Of a DNA stretch of 64,000 nucleotides, positions 16,672-25,979 are shown one piece after another (position 1 is the stretch's first letter; every line of letters starts with the position of its first letter). Both the position numbers and the translations under genes were made by a program. The notes below the pieces were generated by a model that saw nothing but the letters and a program-made list of their open reading frames with translations, was not told the DNA's origin and did no database searches. The DNA is from UBA11612 sp963662375. Its GTDB lineage: Bacteria > Pseudomonadota > Alphaproteobacteria > Rhodospirillales > Rhodospirillaceae. Location of the stretch: positions 62,001 through 126,000 of the forward strand of contig CAXXRP010000012.1 of NCBI GenBank assembly GCA_963662375.2, read 5' to 3'.

Positions 16672-18173
16672 GTGCAATCGACTAAATCCCCTCCCATCTG
16701 CATTGTCTGCGCCGACGCTAGTCCATCCATTGGCGGCGGCCATGTTATGCGGTGCATAACGCTGGCTGGTGAACTGCACCAACAAGGATGGGCCATTGGC
16801 TTTGCCGCCACTCCAGAGACACGACAAACAGTTGCGGACATATTGCCCGACTGGCTTGAACATTTTCCACTTTCAGCAGGTGATGAAACTAATCCAGCAA
16901 GCTTACGCCTATTCGCGCCCAACGGCTGCAATCTGCTTTTGATCGACAACTACAAATTGGATGTGAAGTATGAGGGGAAGCTTCGCGGTTGGGCTGAGTC
17001 AATCGCGGTTATCGACGATTTGGCCAACAGATCACACGATTGTGACGTCATAGTTGATCAGACACCTGATCGTAGCGCAGCCGACTACACCAAGCTTGTG
17101 CCCCCAACGTGCTCCATTTTATGCGGCAATGATTACATGCTTTTGCGATCCGAATTTGCTCGGCGCCGGCTATCTGGCCTTCGCACGCCGGAAGATCGCT
17201 TCCCGCCGCGACGGATAGTTGTATTTATGGGGTTGGGCGATCCAGACTGCCTTTCGCTCCTAGCCTTGAAGGCCATTACCGAAAGTCAGCTGAACGCTGA
17301 AGTGAGAGTTTTTCTGGGAAATAGTTCTCCTACAGTTGCGGGTGTGCTCAAGTACGCGGCTGCGAATTCTGCCGTGAAAGCGTACATCAATGCTCAAAAT
17401 ATGTCCGGGCATCTCGACTGGGCAGACCTCGCCATTGGTACCGCAGGAACTTCGTCTTGGGAGCGATGCTGCTTGGCGCTCCCAACAATCGCGCTAACCA
17501 TTACGGATCGTGAGCACGATAACCAGCGAGCGACGTCTGAAGCCCTAAGTAGGCATGGCGGAAGTTTGAACCTCGGGGAGGGGACGAAAACTTCAACGAC
17601 GGCTCTGGTTGACGCACTCCGTAAACTTGCTTCCGATTCAGAGTATTTTAAGAGTATGTCCATCTCTGCGGCGAACTTGTGTGATGGGTTAGGCGCTCCG
17701 AGAGTGGCCATGCATTTAGCGCCAACTAAGTGTCGCGGCGGCACGCCCCTCTCCCTGCGGCCGCTTTCTTCTCATGATGCTGACCGCGTGTATTCATGGC
17801 AAAGCGCGCCCGGTGTACGCAGTTATTTTCGTGATCCACGTGCGCCTTCGCCGGCACAACACGCTGCGTGGGTTGCCGAGCGCTTGTCTTCAACGTCTAT
17901 AGTAACTGAGATAATCCTATTGGATGGCGAACCCGCTAGGATTGTTCGTTTGGACCCATTAAAGGAAGAAGAGTTTGAGGTTTGGTCTTAGTCGCCCCAG
18001 ATTTCCAAAGGGCCGGCGTCGGTACAGGAGCTCTACAGCTCGTACGTCGCTTGGTCCCCTTTGGGTTGCTAAAAGCTAAAATCGATCCGCGCAACGAGCC
18101 ATCACTTACAGCCTTTTCCCGCGCCGGCTACGTCGACCACGGCGATTGGCTGATTAGCGAAGGAACGAGATGA
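16672..18173 (+). pseudogene. PseG-PseH fusion interrupted by a frameshift
   Basis: The first frame (16672-17991) encodes a PseG-like UDP-sugar hydrolase: CADASPSIGGGHVMRC at the start, the GNDYMLLRSEF block, the GTAGTSSWERCCL motif, and then the beginning of a GNAT domain (SLRPLSSHDADRVYSWQ). The rest of the GNAT (VAPDFQRAGVGTGALQLV, with the acetyl-CoA loop) continues in another frame to 18173. One base change near 17985 would join them. PseG removes UDP from the pseudaminic-acid precursor and PseH acetylates its 4-amino group. The intact protein would be a natural fusion of about 500 residues. It overlaps the next gene by ATGA. The start codon is GTG. Confidence 0.8.
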
Positions 18174-18859
18174 CTATTAGGAATTACGTCGTTGCCACCG
18201 TAAAGCCGTGGAATGTGGAGCTATTCCATACTAGACACTCTGACCTTCCGGGCAACTGGCACCTTATCCAGTCGCGCGATGAATTATCAGCGGAAAAGCT
18301 GCGAGGCTTAAATCCTCGATATATATTTTTTCCACACTGGTCGTGGAATGTGCCGCAGTCGATTCTCGAAATTTGCGAGTGCGTTTGTTTCCACATGACC
18401 GACTTGCCTTTTGGTCGAGGTGGTAGTCCCATGCAAAATCTCATTGTGCGTGGTATAAAGGAAACCAAACTAACGGCTTTACGGATGGAAGCCGACTTAG
18501 ATACCGGGCCAGTCTACATGAAACTGCCCTTAAAGTTAGATGGCTCGGCCGAACAAATATTTCTTCGCGCCGCTATTTTGACGTGGGATATAATTTCTGA
18601 AATGATCTCGACAGAGCCAGAGAGTCTACCTCAAATAGGTGAGCCGGAAAACTTTCAGCGGCGCACACCCGAAGAAAGCGCGTTACCGCAAGCCGCGACG
18701 TTGAATGAAATGTTCGATCATATTCGGATGCTGGACGCCCCGACATATCCACGCGCTTTTTTAGAGTACGGAAATTGGCGAATTGATTTAATTGACGCCG
18801 AGCTGAGCAAAGATAGCATCACCGCACGCGTCAAAATAACTAAGATTGGTGAAGAATGA
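18170..18859 (+). CDS. Formyltransferase-like sugar-modifying enzyme
   Basis: 229 residues with the core of the formyl transferase fold: FFPHWSWNVP, CVCFHMTDLPFGRGGSPMQNLI (the His and Gly-rich loop near the active site) and ALRMEADLDTGPVYMK (with the catalytic-type Asp). It is shorter than methionyl-tRNA formyltransferase and sits between PseG/H and a PIG-L deacetylase with ATGA overlaps on both sides. It is therefore likely an N-formyltransferase acting on a nucleotide-linked amino sugar. The substrate is inferred. Confidence 0.75.
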   Translation: MTIRNYVVATVKPWNVELFHTRHSDLPGNWHLIQSRDELSAEKLRGLNPRYIFFPHWSWNVPQSILEICECVCFHMTDLPFGRGGSPMQNLIVRGIKETKLTALRMEADLDTGPVYMKLPLKLDGSAEQIFLRAAILTWDIISEMISTEPESLPQIGEPENFQRRTPEESALPQAATLNEMFDHIRMLDAPTYPRAFLEYGNWRIDLIDAELSKDSITARVKITKIGEE

Positions 18860-19548
18860 CACAGGTTTTGATCGTAGCGGCTCACCCCGACGACGAAGTT
18901 CTCGGTATGGGTGGCACTGCCGCCCGACACGTCGCCGATGGAGATCGCGTTCACACCTTAATTCTTGCTGAAGGTGCTACCTCGCGCTATCTCACAGTCC
19001 ACGAGGAGGCTGCAGCTGAGGTTGAGACTCTGCGCAAAGCAGCCGAGGCCGCGTCAAACATCATTGGGTCGTCTCCCCCCATATTCGCTGGCCTTCCCGA
19101 CAACCGCCTCGATTCAGTTGATCTTCTCGATCTCGTAAAGGTCACTGAGAACGTAATTGAAAAAGTACGACCTACTATCCTTTATACCCATCACAGAGGA
19201 GACCTAAATGTCGATCATGAGCTGGCTGCTCGCGCAGTGCTGACGGCATGCAGGCCATTAGCCGTCAGCAGCGTTACCTCGATATTTGGATTCGAGACGG
19301 TATCCAACACCGAATGGCATGCTCCCGGCGAGAATGTCTTCGATCCCAATTATTTTGCGGAAATATCGCCGTTCATGAAACAGAAGATGGAGGCTTTACG
19401 TTGTTATGATCATGAAATGCGGGCCTTTCCCCATCCCCGTTCTTATGAAGCTGTAGAGGCTTTGGCGAAATGGCGCGGCGCGATCGGTGGAATGCGTGCG
19501 GCCGAGGCCTTTGTAGTGGTTCGGCAGTTGTCGAGAATCTCCCCTTAG
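18856..19548 (+). CDS. PIG-L (LmbE-like) family deacetylase
   Basis: 230 residues. The zinc-binding motif AAHPDDEVLGMGGT is at residues 8-21, and a second metal block, THHRGDLNVDHE, is near the middle. These enzymes remove N-acetyl groups from sugars using zinc. Its 4-bp overlap with the formyltransferase-like gene suggests that deacetylation and formylation act in sequence on one sugar. It ends the cassette. Confidence 0.88.
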   Translation: MTQVLIVAAHPDDEVLGMGGTAARHVADGDRVHTLILAEGATSRYLTVHEEAAAEVETLRKAAEAASNIIGSSPPIFAGLPDNRLDSVDLLDLVKVTENVIEKVRPTILYTHHRGDLNVDHELAARAVLTACRPLAVSSVTSIFGFETVSNTEWHAPGENVFDPNYFAEISPFMKQKMEALRCYDHEMRAFPHPRSYEAVEALAKWRGAIGGMRAAEAFVVVRQLSRISP

Positions 19549-19819
19549 GCTGCGTGGGAGCTGAGTTATTTGAGGTACTGCAACTTAATATTCGCCCATC
19601 GCCCTAAAACACCCCTCGCCCCAATAAAATGTGCACACTGACGTGCTACGCGCACAGGCGGATTTGGCCGTGGGCTTATCAACAACGCGGTGCGAAGCGA
19701 TGAGCAGGGAATGGCATGCTGGGCGTGATCGTGCTCGAGGAATCAAATCATATAGGGCGGCGTGATTAACGCTTCAATTGTTTCTTTACGGACCTGGCCG
19801 CTGGCTGCGCGCAGAAATA
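19549..19819. other. Intergenic region at the end of the sugar cassette
   Basis: No gene is supported. It holds the right copy of the direct repeat at 19778-19800 (TTGTTTCTTTACGGACCTGGCCG split as a T-rich run plus core), which marks the likely right border of the cassette, just before the terminator of the next gene. Confidence 0.4.
19778..19800 (+). repeat. Right copy of cassette-flanking direct repeat
   Basis: A T-rich run followed by ACGGACCTGGCCG, near-identical to 16605-16628. The pair brackets the three sugar genes, about 3.2 kb. Confidence 0.5.
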
Positions 19820-19848
19820 AAAGGGCCGGCGTAAACCGCCGGCCCTTT
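19820..19848 (-). terminator. Rho-independent terminator
   Basis: A perfect 12-bp stem (AAAGGGCCGGCG / CGCCGGCCCTTT) with a 5-nt loop. Read on the minus strand it is followed by TTATTT, so it ends the dehydrogenase transcript. It could also stop transcripts from the + strand. Confidence 0.85.
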
Positions 19849-19871
19849 GAAAATTTGATAGGCTTTTCGGT

Positions 19872-21305
19872 CTATTTTATTTTTTCCATGACGTCCTTGC
19901 CGAAAAGGGCTTCGTCAGACAAGAGATCCTTGGCTTTTGCCAGAGGTTTGGACACCCAAGTCTCGTTTATAAGATCGCGCCACGTGATGTTGTTGTTGGT
20001 GCCGTTCCCGCCCCAGGAGCCGCAGCCCAGAGAGAAGGTTTGACGCATGCCGTTCCACAAGTTCCCACTATTGGACGGCGCTTGAGGCTGGTTGACCATA
20101 ACCCTCGACGTCTTGGTGGCATTGGCCAGCCTCATGATGTTGTCGTCGCTGGTGGAGTAGATGCCGCAGGAATGCCCCTGGCCCTGGTAAGCTTGGATTT
20201 TGTTGGTGAGTTCGATGGCTCTATCTATATTTTTAGTTTTGTACAGAGCCATGACCACCGAAAGTTTCTCGCCGGAGAAGGGATGCTCGGGTCCCGTGCC
20301 GGTCTCGGGCACGATAAAGAAGCTCTTGCTCTCCGGCAGCTCGATACCAGCCATGGACGCTATTTTTTCTGCCGGCTGAGCGACGATGTTGGGGTTCAGG
20401 TGCCCGTCTTCCCAAATGGTGTTCTGCAGTTTCTGTTTTTCTTCGGCGCTGACAACGTATCCGCCCTTCTCCTGAAGTTTTTGCAGCATTTGGTCGTAAA
20501 TAGGCTCCAGCAATACAACGGAATTGTCTGCGGAGCACGAAGCCGCCAAGTCTAGGGTCTTGGAAATGCGGATTTTCTCTGCTGCGTCGTCAAGGTTCGC
20601 GGTGTCGTCCACAGTGATTACGGCGTTGCCGACGCCAACGCCAAGGGCCGGCGTGCCGCTGGAATAGGCCGCAGTGACCATGGGGCCGCCGCCGGTCGCT
20701 AGCACCCGGTCGCACTGCCGCATGAGTTCATTGGTCTTCTCCAGGGATGGAGTCTCGATGGCGATGACCAGATCCGCCGGCGCGCTAAACGCCACCAAAG
20801 CCTTGCGCATGATATCGCAGATCATCTTGTTGGTGAGTTTGGCGCGTGGGTGGGGCGCAACAATGATGGAATTACGACCTTTGATGGCCGAAATAGCCTT
20901 AATGACGGGGGTTGCTTCGGGATTCGTAGATGGCGCCAAGGCACCGATCACGCCCACCGGTTTAGCAATTTTTACAATGTTACGCTCTTTATCGTCCTCA
21001 ATGATGCCCACTGATTTGTCGTCGATGATGTCCATCAACGTGGCGCGGGTCTTACGTGAGATCTTTAGGAATTTACCCTCGTAATTACCCATCTGGGTTT
21101 CATCCACCGTGAACTGCGCGATTTTCTCCGCAACGCCCGGACGAGCCACCGACCACACCAGGGCCCGGATAAGTTCATCCACCTGCTCTTGGGTGTAATT
21201 TTCAATCTGAGCTTGAGCCACTCGGGAGCGCTCAATTAACCCTTTAATTTCAAGCTCCGGCGTCAGAGTATCGGTGTCGTGCGCGGCTGTTTCTAGCGGC
21301 GGCAT
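19872..21305 (-). CDS. Sulfoacetaldehyde-dehydrogenase-like acylating aldehyde dehydrogenase
   Basis: A 477-residue CoA-acylating aldehyde dehydrogenase. Seen are PVGVIGALAPSTNPEA near residues 117-132, the cofactor-binding segment ATGGGPMVTAAYSSG, and the catalytic cysteine in AASCSADNS. It resembles SauS, which converts sulfoacetaldehyde to sulfoacetyl-CoA, but close relatives act on acetaldehyde or other short aldehydes. No sulfonate-uptake or desulfonation genes lie nearby. It is a single gene with its own terminator. Confidence 0.8.
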   Translation of the reverse strand: MPPLETAAHDTDTLTPELEIKGLIERSRVAQAQIENYTQEQVDELIRALVWSVARPGVAEKIAQFTVDETQMGNYEGKFLKISRKTRATLMDIIDDKSVGIIEDDKERNIVKIAKPVGVIGALAPSTNPEATPVIKAISAIKGRNSIIVAPHPRAKLTNKMICDIMRKALVAFSAPADLVIAIETPSLEKTNELMRQCDRVLATGGGPMVTAAYSSGTPALGVGVGNAVITVDDTANLDDAAEKIRISKTLDLAASCSADNSVVLLEPIYDQMLQKLQEKGGYVVSAEEKQKLQNTIWEDGHLNPNIVAQPAEKIASMAGIELPESKSFFIVPETGTGPEHPFSGEKLSVVMALYKTKNIDRAIELTNKIQAYQGQGHSCGIYSTSDDNIMRLANATKTSRVMVNQPQAPSNSGNLWNGMRQTFSLGCGSWGGNGTNNNITWRDLINETWVSKPLAKAKDLLSDEALFGKDVMEKIK

Positions 21306-21517
21306 AGCGGCTCTCCTGTGGCTAACGTGGGATGGTCAACGCTAAATCTATAGTGATAAAACCTGTCTAAACAATAGCAGGCAAAGGATGTCAATTCTAA
21401 AGGGCCATTCCTAAAAAATCCGGGAAATTCGGCATCTTTTCTCCATAATTCGAAAAAATAGATATATGTCATACCACTTAGAAGAAAGCCGCTCAGGCGG
21501 CTGAGGAGAGACTGCAT

Positions 21518-22669
21518 ATGGACTTTAAGCTTTCGGGGGATCAGCAGGCATTCCAGGACACGGCCCGGAAGTTTGCGCGTGATCAAATGGTGCCTAACGC
21601 TGCCAAATGGGACGAGGAAAAAATATTTCCAGTGGAGGAATTACGCACCGCCGCTGAGCTCGGATTCGGCGGGCTGTATGTTTCGCCTGATTTTGGCGGT
21701 AGTGGATTGGGGCGCGTGGACAGCGCGATTATCCTGGAGGAGCTGGCCGCGGGATGCACATCGACGGCGGCCTACATCTCGATTCACAACATGGCGGTGT
21801 CCATGCTCGACCGATTTGGGGCTGAAGAGCTCAAGCGGAAGTACTTACCCAGGCTTTGCGCCATGGAGTTTTTCGCCAGTTACTGCCTGACCGAACCTTC
21901 ATCGGGATCGGATGCAGCTGCTCTGCGCACGAAAGCAGTGCGTGACGGAGACGACTACGTCTTGAGCGGTACCAAGGCCTTTATCTCCGGCGGCGGCCGG
22001 TCCGATGTTTATGTGTGCATGGTCCGTACCGGCAATGAAGGACCGAATGGCATTAGTTGCCTTATCGTTGACAAGGGTTCTAAGGGCCTCAACTTCGGCG
22101 CGCAAGAGAAGAAACTCGGTTGGAACAGCCAGCCCACCTCGATGGTGATCTTCGAAGATTGCCGCGTTCCTGTGACTAATTTGGTCGGCAGCGAGGGAGA
22201 AGGTTTCAAGATTGCGATGGCGGGTTTAGATGGTGGCCGTATTAATATTGCTGCGTGTTCCCTCGGTGCGGCGCGATCGTGTTTGGAAGCGGCCACAGAT
22301 TATGTGCAAGGCCGGTCACAATTCGGGAAGCCACTCAGTTCTCTTCAAACTATCCAGTTTAAATTGGCGGACATGGCGACTGATCTAGAGGCGGCCCGGC
22401 TCATGGTATTTAACGCTGCAGCAAGTCTCGATGAAGGTAGCGGCGAGGCAACAAAACTATGCGCTATGGCGAAAAGATTTGCGACGGATGTAGGCTTCGA
22501 TGTGTGCAACTCGGCGCTTCAGTTGCACGGCGGGTACGGATACTTGAAAGATTATCCGATAGAGAGATTTATGCGAGATGCGCGCGTGCATCAGATTCTG
22601 GAGGGCACTAACGAAATCATGCGAGTCATCATTTCCCGGTATTTACTGCAAGGAACCGGCCGATCATGA
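21518..22669 (+). CDS. Acyl-CoA dehydrogenase, isobutyryl-CoA type
   Basis: A 383-residue FAD flavoenzyme of the acyl-CoA dehydrogenase family. Motifs are YCLTEPSSGSDAAALRTKA near the substrate loop, KAFISGGG, QFGKPLSSLQ and the C-terminal LHGGYGYLKDYPIERFMRDARVHQILEGTNEIMR. The catalytic Glu lies in the EGTNE segment. It is followed with an ATGA overlap by a 3-hydroxyisobutyryl-CoA hydrolase gene and then mmsB, so isobutyryl-CoA oxidation in valine breakdown is the likely role. Confidence 0.9.
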   Translation: MDFKLSGDQQAFQDTARKFARDQMVPNAAKWDEEKIFPVEELRTAAELGFGGLYVSPDFGGSGLGRVDSAIILEELAAGCTSTAAYISIHNMAVSMLDRFGAEELKRKYLPRLCAMEFFASYCLTEPSSGSDAAALRTKAVRDGDDYVLSGTKAFISGGGRSDVYVCMVRTGNEGPNGISCLIVDKGSKGLNFGAQEKKLGWNSQPTSMVIFEDCRVPVTNLVGSEGEGFKIAMAGLDGGRINIAACSLGAARSCLEAATDYVQGRSQFGKPLSSLQTIQFKLADMATDLEAARLMVFNAAASLDEGSGEATKLCAMAKRFATDVGFDVCNSALQLHGGYGYLKDYPIERFMRDARVHQILEGTNEIMRVIISRYLLQGTGRS

Positions 22670-24482
22670 GTGATCAAGCAGGCAACATTGATGACATTCG
22701 GTTTGAGGTAAGAGGTCGTATCGGCCATATCCTACTCAATCGGCCCAAAGCCTTGAACGCGTTAACACTTGAGATGTGCCAACACCTGCTCCCGACGTTA
22801 CAGGCATGGGAGAAGGACAATAAGGTTAAAGCTGTTGTCATTCGCGGTGCGGGCGACAAAGCATTTTGTGTTGGCGGTGACGTGATTCGTCTCTACGAAG
22901 ATGGCAGAGCCGGTGGATTGTATCCGCGCGATTTTTACCGCACCGAGTACCGGTGTAACACATTCATCAAGCGATTTACAAAGCCGTACGTCTCGTTGAT
23001 CGACGGCATTGTCATGGGCGGCGGCGTAGGGGTTTCCGTCCATGGGTCGTACCGCGTCGCCACGGACCGCACCGTATTCGCCATGCCTGAGACGGGTATT
23101 GGGTTGTTTCCCGACGTCGGCGGGACATGGTTTTTGCCGCGCCTGGAGGGTGCCATCGGTATGTATCTTGGTTTAACCGGGCGAAGGCTTAAAGGGGCAG
23201 AGTGTGTTGCGCTTGGCTTGGCGGAAGCATTCGTTTCCAGTGACAGTTTGGACGCCCTTGAAATCAAGCTGGCTGCGGAAGCATCGGAAGACGCAGCTCA
23301 AATCGCGAGTATTGTTGAAACTTTTGCGGACTCAGCGGCGGGCGTCGCGATTTCTGCCGAGCGCCCGGCGATTGACAAGCATTTCAGCCATGAGTCGGTC
23401 GAGGACATCCTTGCATCCCTTGACGCCGATCGGGGAGTGGGCACAAGCCCAAGCCAAGACATTGCGTCAGAAGCGTCGGTAAAAGAGTCCGCCATTGTCC
23501 GACCATGATTTTTATGAAGGCGTTCGTGCGCTTTTGGCGGACAAAGACAACCGCACGCGTACCGGTTCGCCATTTCCAGAGAGCACCCTCGCGGATTTGT
23601 GAAATCAGGTTGTTTCCGACGGCGACTTCTGGCGCAATGTCATGGCTTTTTGCCGAGCGCATTGCCATCGGAAATTTCAATCGCCATGAGCTCGGTCGAG
23701 GTTTCAGGCAAATACATCTGCGTCTTGCATCCGGATTGCCGAATCCGGGCGGGGACCAGAGATGGCACAAGCCCCGCCAAGGGCATTGCGTGGCGACGCG
23801 GTACACCCATGGAACCGTATTCGCCATGCCTGAGACGGGTATTGGGTTGTTTCCCGACGTCGGCGGGACATGGTTTTTGCCGCGCCTGGAGGGTGCCATC
23901 GGTATGTATCTTGGTTTAACCGGGCGAAGGCTTAAAGGGGCGCGCTTGGCTTGGCGGAAGCATTCGTTTCCAGTGACAGTTTGGACGCCCTTGAAATCAA
24001 GCTGGCTGCGGAAGCATCGGAAGACGCAGCTCAAATCGCGAGTATTGTTGAAACTTTTGCGGACTCAGCGGCGGGCGTCGCGATTTCTGCCGAGCGCCCG
24101 GCGATTGACAAGCATTTCAGCCATGAGTCGGTCGAGGACATCCTTGCATCCCTTGACGCCGATGGCGGGGAGTGGGCACAAGCCCAAGCCAAGACATTGC
24201 GTCAGAAGTCGCCATTGTCGGTAAAAGTTAGTTTCGCAAATCCGCGAGGGTGCATCTCTGGATTTTGAAGATTGTATGCGCCTGGAATGGCGTCTTGCTA
24301 ACCGGTTCGCGTCCGACCATGATTTTTATGAAGGCGTTCGTGCGCTTTTGGTGGACAAAGACATGAAGCCCCAGTGGAAACCCGCGACGCTTGAAGAGGT
24401 GGACGCGGCAAGAGTTGGCGCATATTTTGAGCCCCTGCCTGGGGATGAATTGGATCTTGGCGACATTGTCGGGGAGGCATAA
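22666..24482 (+). pseudogene. 3-hydroxyisobutyryl-CoA hydrolase, scrambled
   Basis: The first 260 residues (22666 to about 23450) are a good enoyl-CoA-hydratase-fold HIBCH with GGDVIRLYEDG, IDGIVMGGGVGVSVHG and MPETGIGLFPDVGGTWFLPR. The true C terminus, EWRLANRFASDHDFYEGVRALL...PLPGDELDL, is at about 24280-24482. Between them, 23440-24240 holds a second copy of part of the gene (23814 onward repeats 23071 onward, with a 10-bp deletion) and indel-rich direct and inverted fragments. No single frame runs through. It overlaps the upstream gene by ATGA and ends 1 bp before mmsB. Assembly error is a real possibility. Confidence 0.85.
23071..24240. repeat. Direct and inverted duplications inside HIBCH
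   Basis: Direct: 23071-23450 against 23814-24165, near-identical, with a 10-bp deletion in the second copy. Direct: 23501-23549 against 24315-24362, about one mismatch. Inverted: 23583-23599 against 24237-24253 (17 bp exact); 23621-23640 against 24193-24212 (19 of 20); about 23789-23812 against 23038-23062 (one base missing). The filler at 23660-23790 aligns to the same gene with many small gaps. Confidence 0.85.
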
Positions 24483-24483
24483 C

Positions 24484-25359
24484 GTGGCAACCATTGCATT
24501 TATCGGGCTTGGCAACATGGGTGGACCCATGGCCAAGAATCAACTCAAAGCCGGGCATACGGTTCGTGTTTTTGATCTTTCCGCCGATGCCGTTAGGTCG
24601 CTGACAGATGCCGGTGGGGATGCCGCGGGCAGCCCAGCCGAAGCGGTAAAAGGTGCCGATGCGATCATCACGATGCTTCCTGCAGGCAAGCATGTAAAAG
24701 ACGTTTACATTGATGGTGGTGTGATCGACGTCGTCGCGAAGGGCGCAGTTCTTATGGATTGCTCCACAATTGATGTGCCGTCGGCGCGCGACGTAATAGC
24801 GATCGCGGAGGCCAAGGGGATTCTGATGGTCGATGCCCCCGTGTCGGGCGGTGTCGTGGCCTCTGAGGGTGGCACGCTGACGTTTATGGTCGGCGGGAGC
24901 GAAAACGCATTTACGGCGGCCAAACCATTTCTAGAGGTGATGGGCAAGACCATCGTTCATGCCGGACCGGCGGGAAACGGGCAAGTCGCCAAAGTCTGCA
25001 ACAACATGCTGCTCGGTATTTCCATGATCGGGACTTGCGAGGCGTTCGCACTCGGCGAGAAGCTCGGGCTCGATCCTAAAGTGCTTTTCGAAATCAGTTC
25101 CAAAGCGTCCGGCCAGTGCTGGTCCATGACTTCGTACTGTCCGGCGCCCGGCATCGTGCTGGCCGCTCCGTCCAATCGGGATTACAAGCCCGGATTTGCG
25201 GCGGTGATGATGCTTAAAGATTTGCGCCTAAGCCAGGAAGCGGCCGCCGCGGCAAAAGCAAAAACACCAATGGGTAAGGCAGCGACGGAGTTTTACGAAA
25301 AGTTTGTCGACGACGGGAACGGCGGTGTGGATTTCTCGGGCGTGATTCGCGAGCTGTAG
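24484..25359 (+). CDS. mmsB: 3-hydroxyisobutyrate dehydrogenase
   Basis: 291 residues. The N-terminal NAD-binding motif is GLGNMGGPMAKNQLKAGH. The substrate segment VDAPVSGGVVASEGGTLTFMVGG and the catalytic-lysine region GNGQVAKVCNNMLL are present. It oxidises 3-hydroxyisobutyrate to methylmalonate semialdehyde in valine catabolism, following HIBCH, whose gene lies immediately upstream. The GTG at 24484 gives the family N terminus; a longer upstream frame overlaps the HIBCH end. Confidence 0.93.
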   Translation: MATIAFIGLGNMGGPMAKNQLKAGHTVRVFDLSADAVRSLTDAGGDAAGSPAEAVKGADAIITMLPAGKHVKDVYIDGGVIDVVAKGAVLMDCSTIDVPSARDVIAIAEAKGILMVDAPVSGGVVASEGGTLTFMVGGSENAFTAAKPFLEVMGKTIVHAGPAGNGQVAKVCNNMLLGISMIGTCEAFALGEKLGLDPKVLFEISSKASGQCWSMTSYCPAPGIVLAAPSNRDYKPGFAAVMMLKDLRLSQEAAAAAKAKTPMGKAATEFYEKFVDDGNGGVDFSGVIREL

Positions 25360-25364
25360 AGATT

Positions 25365-25979
25365 ATGCGCCCAAGGCAAATTCTCCAGTCATCGTTTCAC
25401 CGGCAGACTACGGCGGCGCCGGAACGATTCTTCCAAAGGGGCGATGGTCTGACCGCACTCGTTCGCGCGCTCGGTCGGCGTTTCGAGAAGAAGAAAACTC
25501 CGGAGCAGAAAATTGATGAATATCTGTCGCTTTTACGGGGTTCGTTTCGCGGCGAACTGTCAAGTGTATTGGCTGCGGCGCTGCTTGCGAAGAAGGGACT
25601 CGATACGACACGCCAGGTCTCCCTCCCATTTCCGGAAGAGTATTTTGACGGTTCAAAAGCCATCGATGACGATGGGTATGCGGTGTTGGCGGCTTATGAA
25701 GAGGGCTTGCAGAAGCTGCGCCGCGATATGATCCGGTTCAATTCTCTTTTCAGCCTAGCTGTTGCGAAGGGCCTGAGAACTTGGATCATTTCTCTGCATA
25801 CGCTTTCCCGGCCCGACCTGTTGCCGAAAGGGCGTGAGGCATGGTCGTTGCTGATGCGCGGTGAGCAGGGATTGGAAGAAGCTTATCGCATGCTTGTGCG
25901 CCGGCAACTCAGCGACATTGAAAAAATATATATCACTTACCGCCCGGCGTTGTTCGTGTCCGGTGCCAACACCGTCTAG
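25365..25979 (+). CDS. Hypothetical protein
   Basis: 204 residues, not recognised. The N terminus is basic (MRPRQILQSSFHRQ...). The rest is mostly alpha-helical in appearance, with a KKKTPEQKIDEYLSLLRG segment and a moderately hydrophobic C-terminal half, but no clear transmembrane segment or signal peptide. It follows mmsB by 5 bp and overlaps the 3' end of parE by 4 bp on the opposite strand. Confidence 0.6.
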   Translation: MRPRQILQSSFHRQTTAAPERFFQRGDGLTALVRALGRRFEKKKTPEQKIDEYLSLLRGSFRGELSSVLAAALLAKKGLDTTRQVSLPFPEEYFDGSKAIDDDGYAVLAAYEEGLQKLRRDMIRFNSLFSLAVAKGLRTWIISLHTLSRPDLLPKGREAWSLLMRGEQGLEEAYRMLVRRQLSDIEKIYITYRPALFVSGANTV

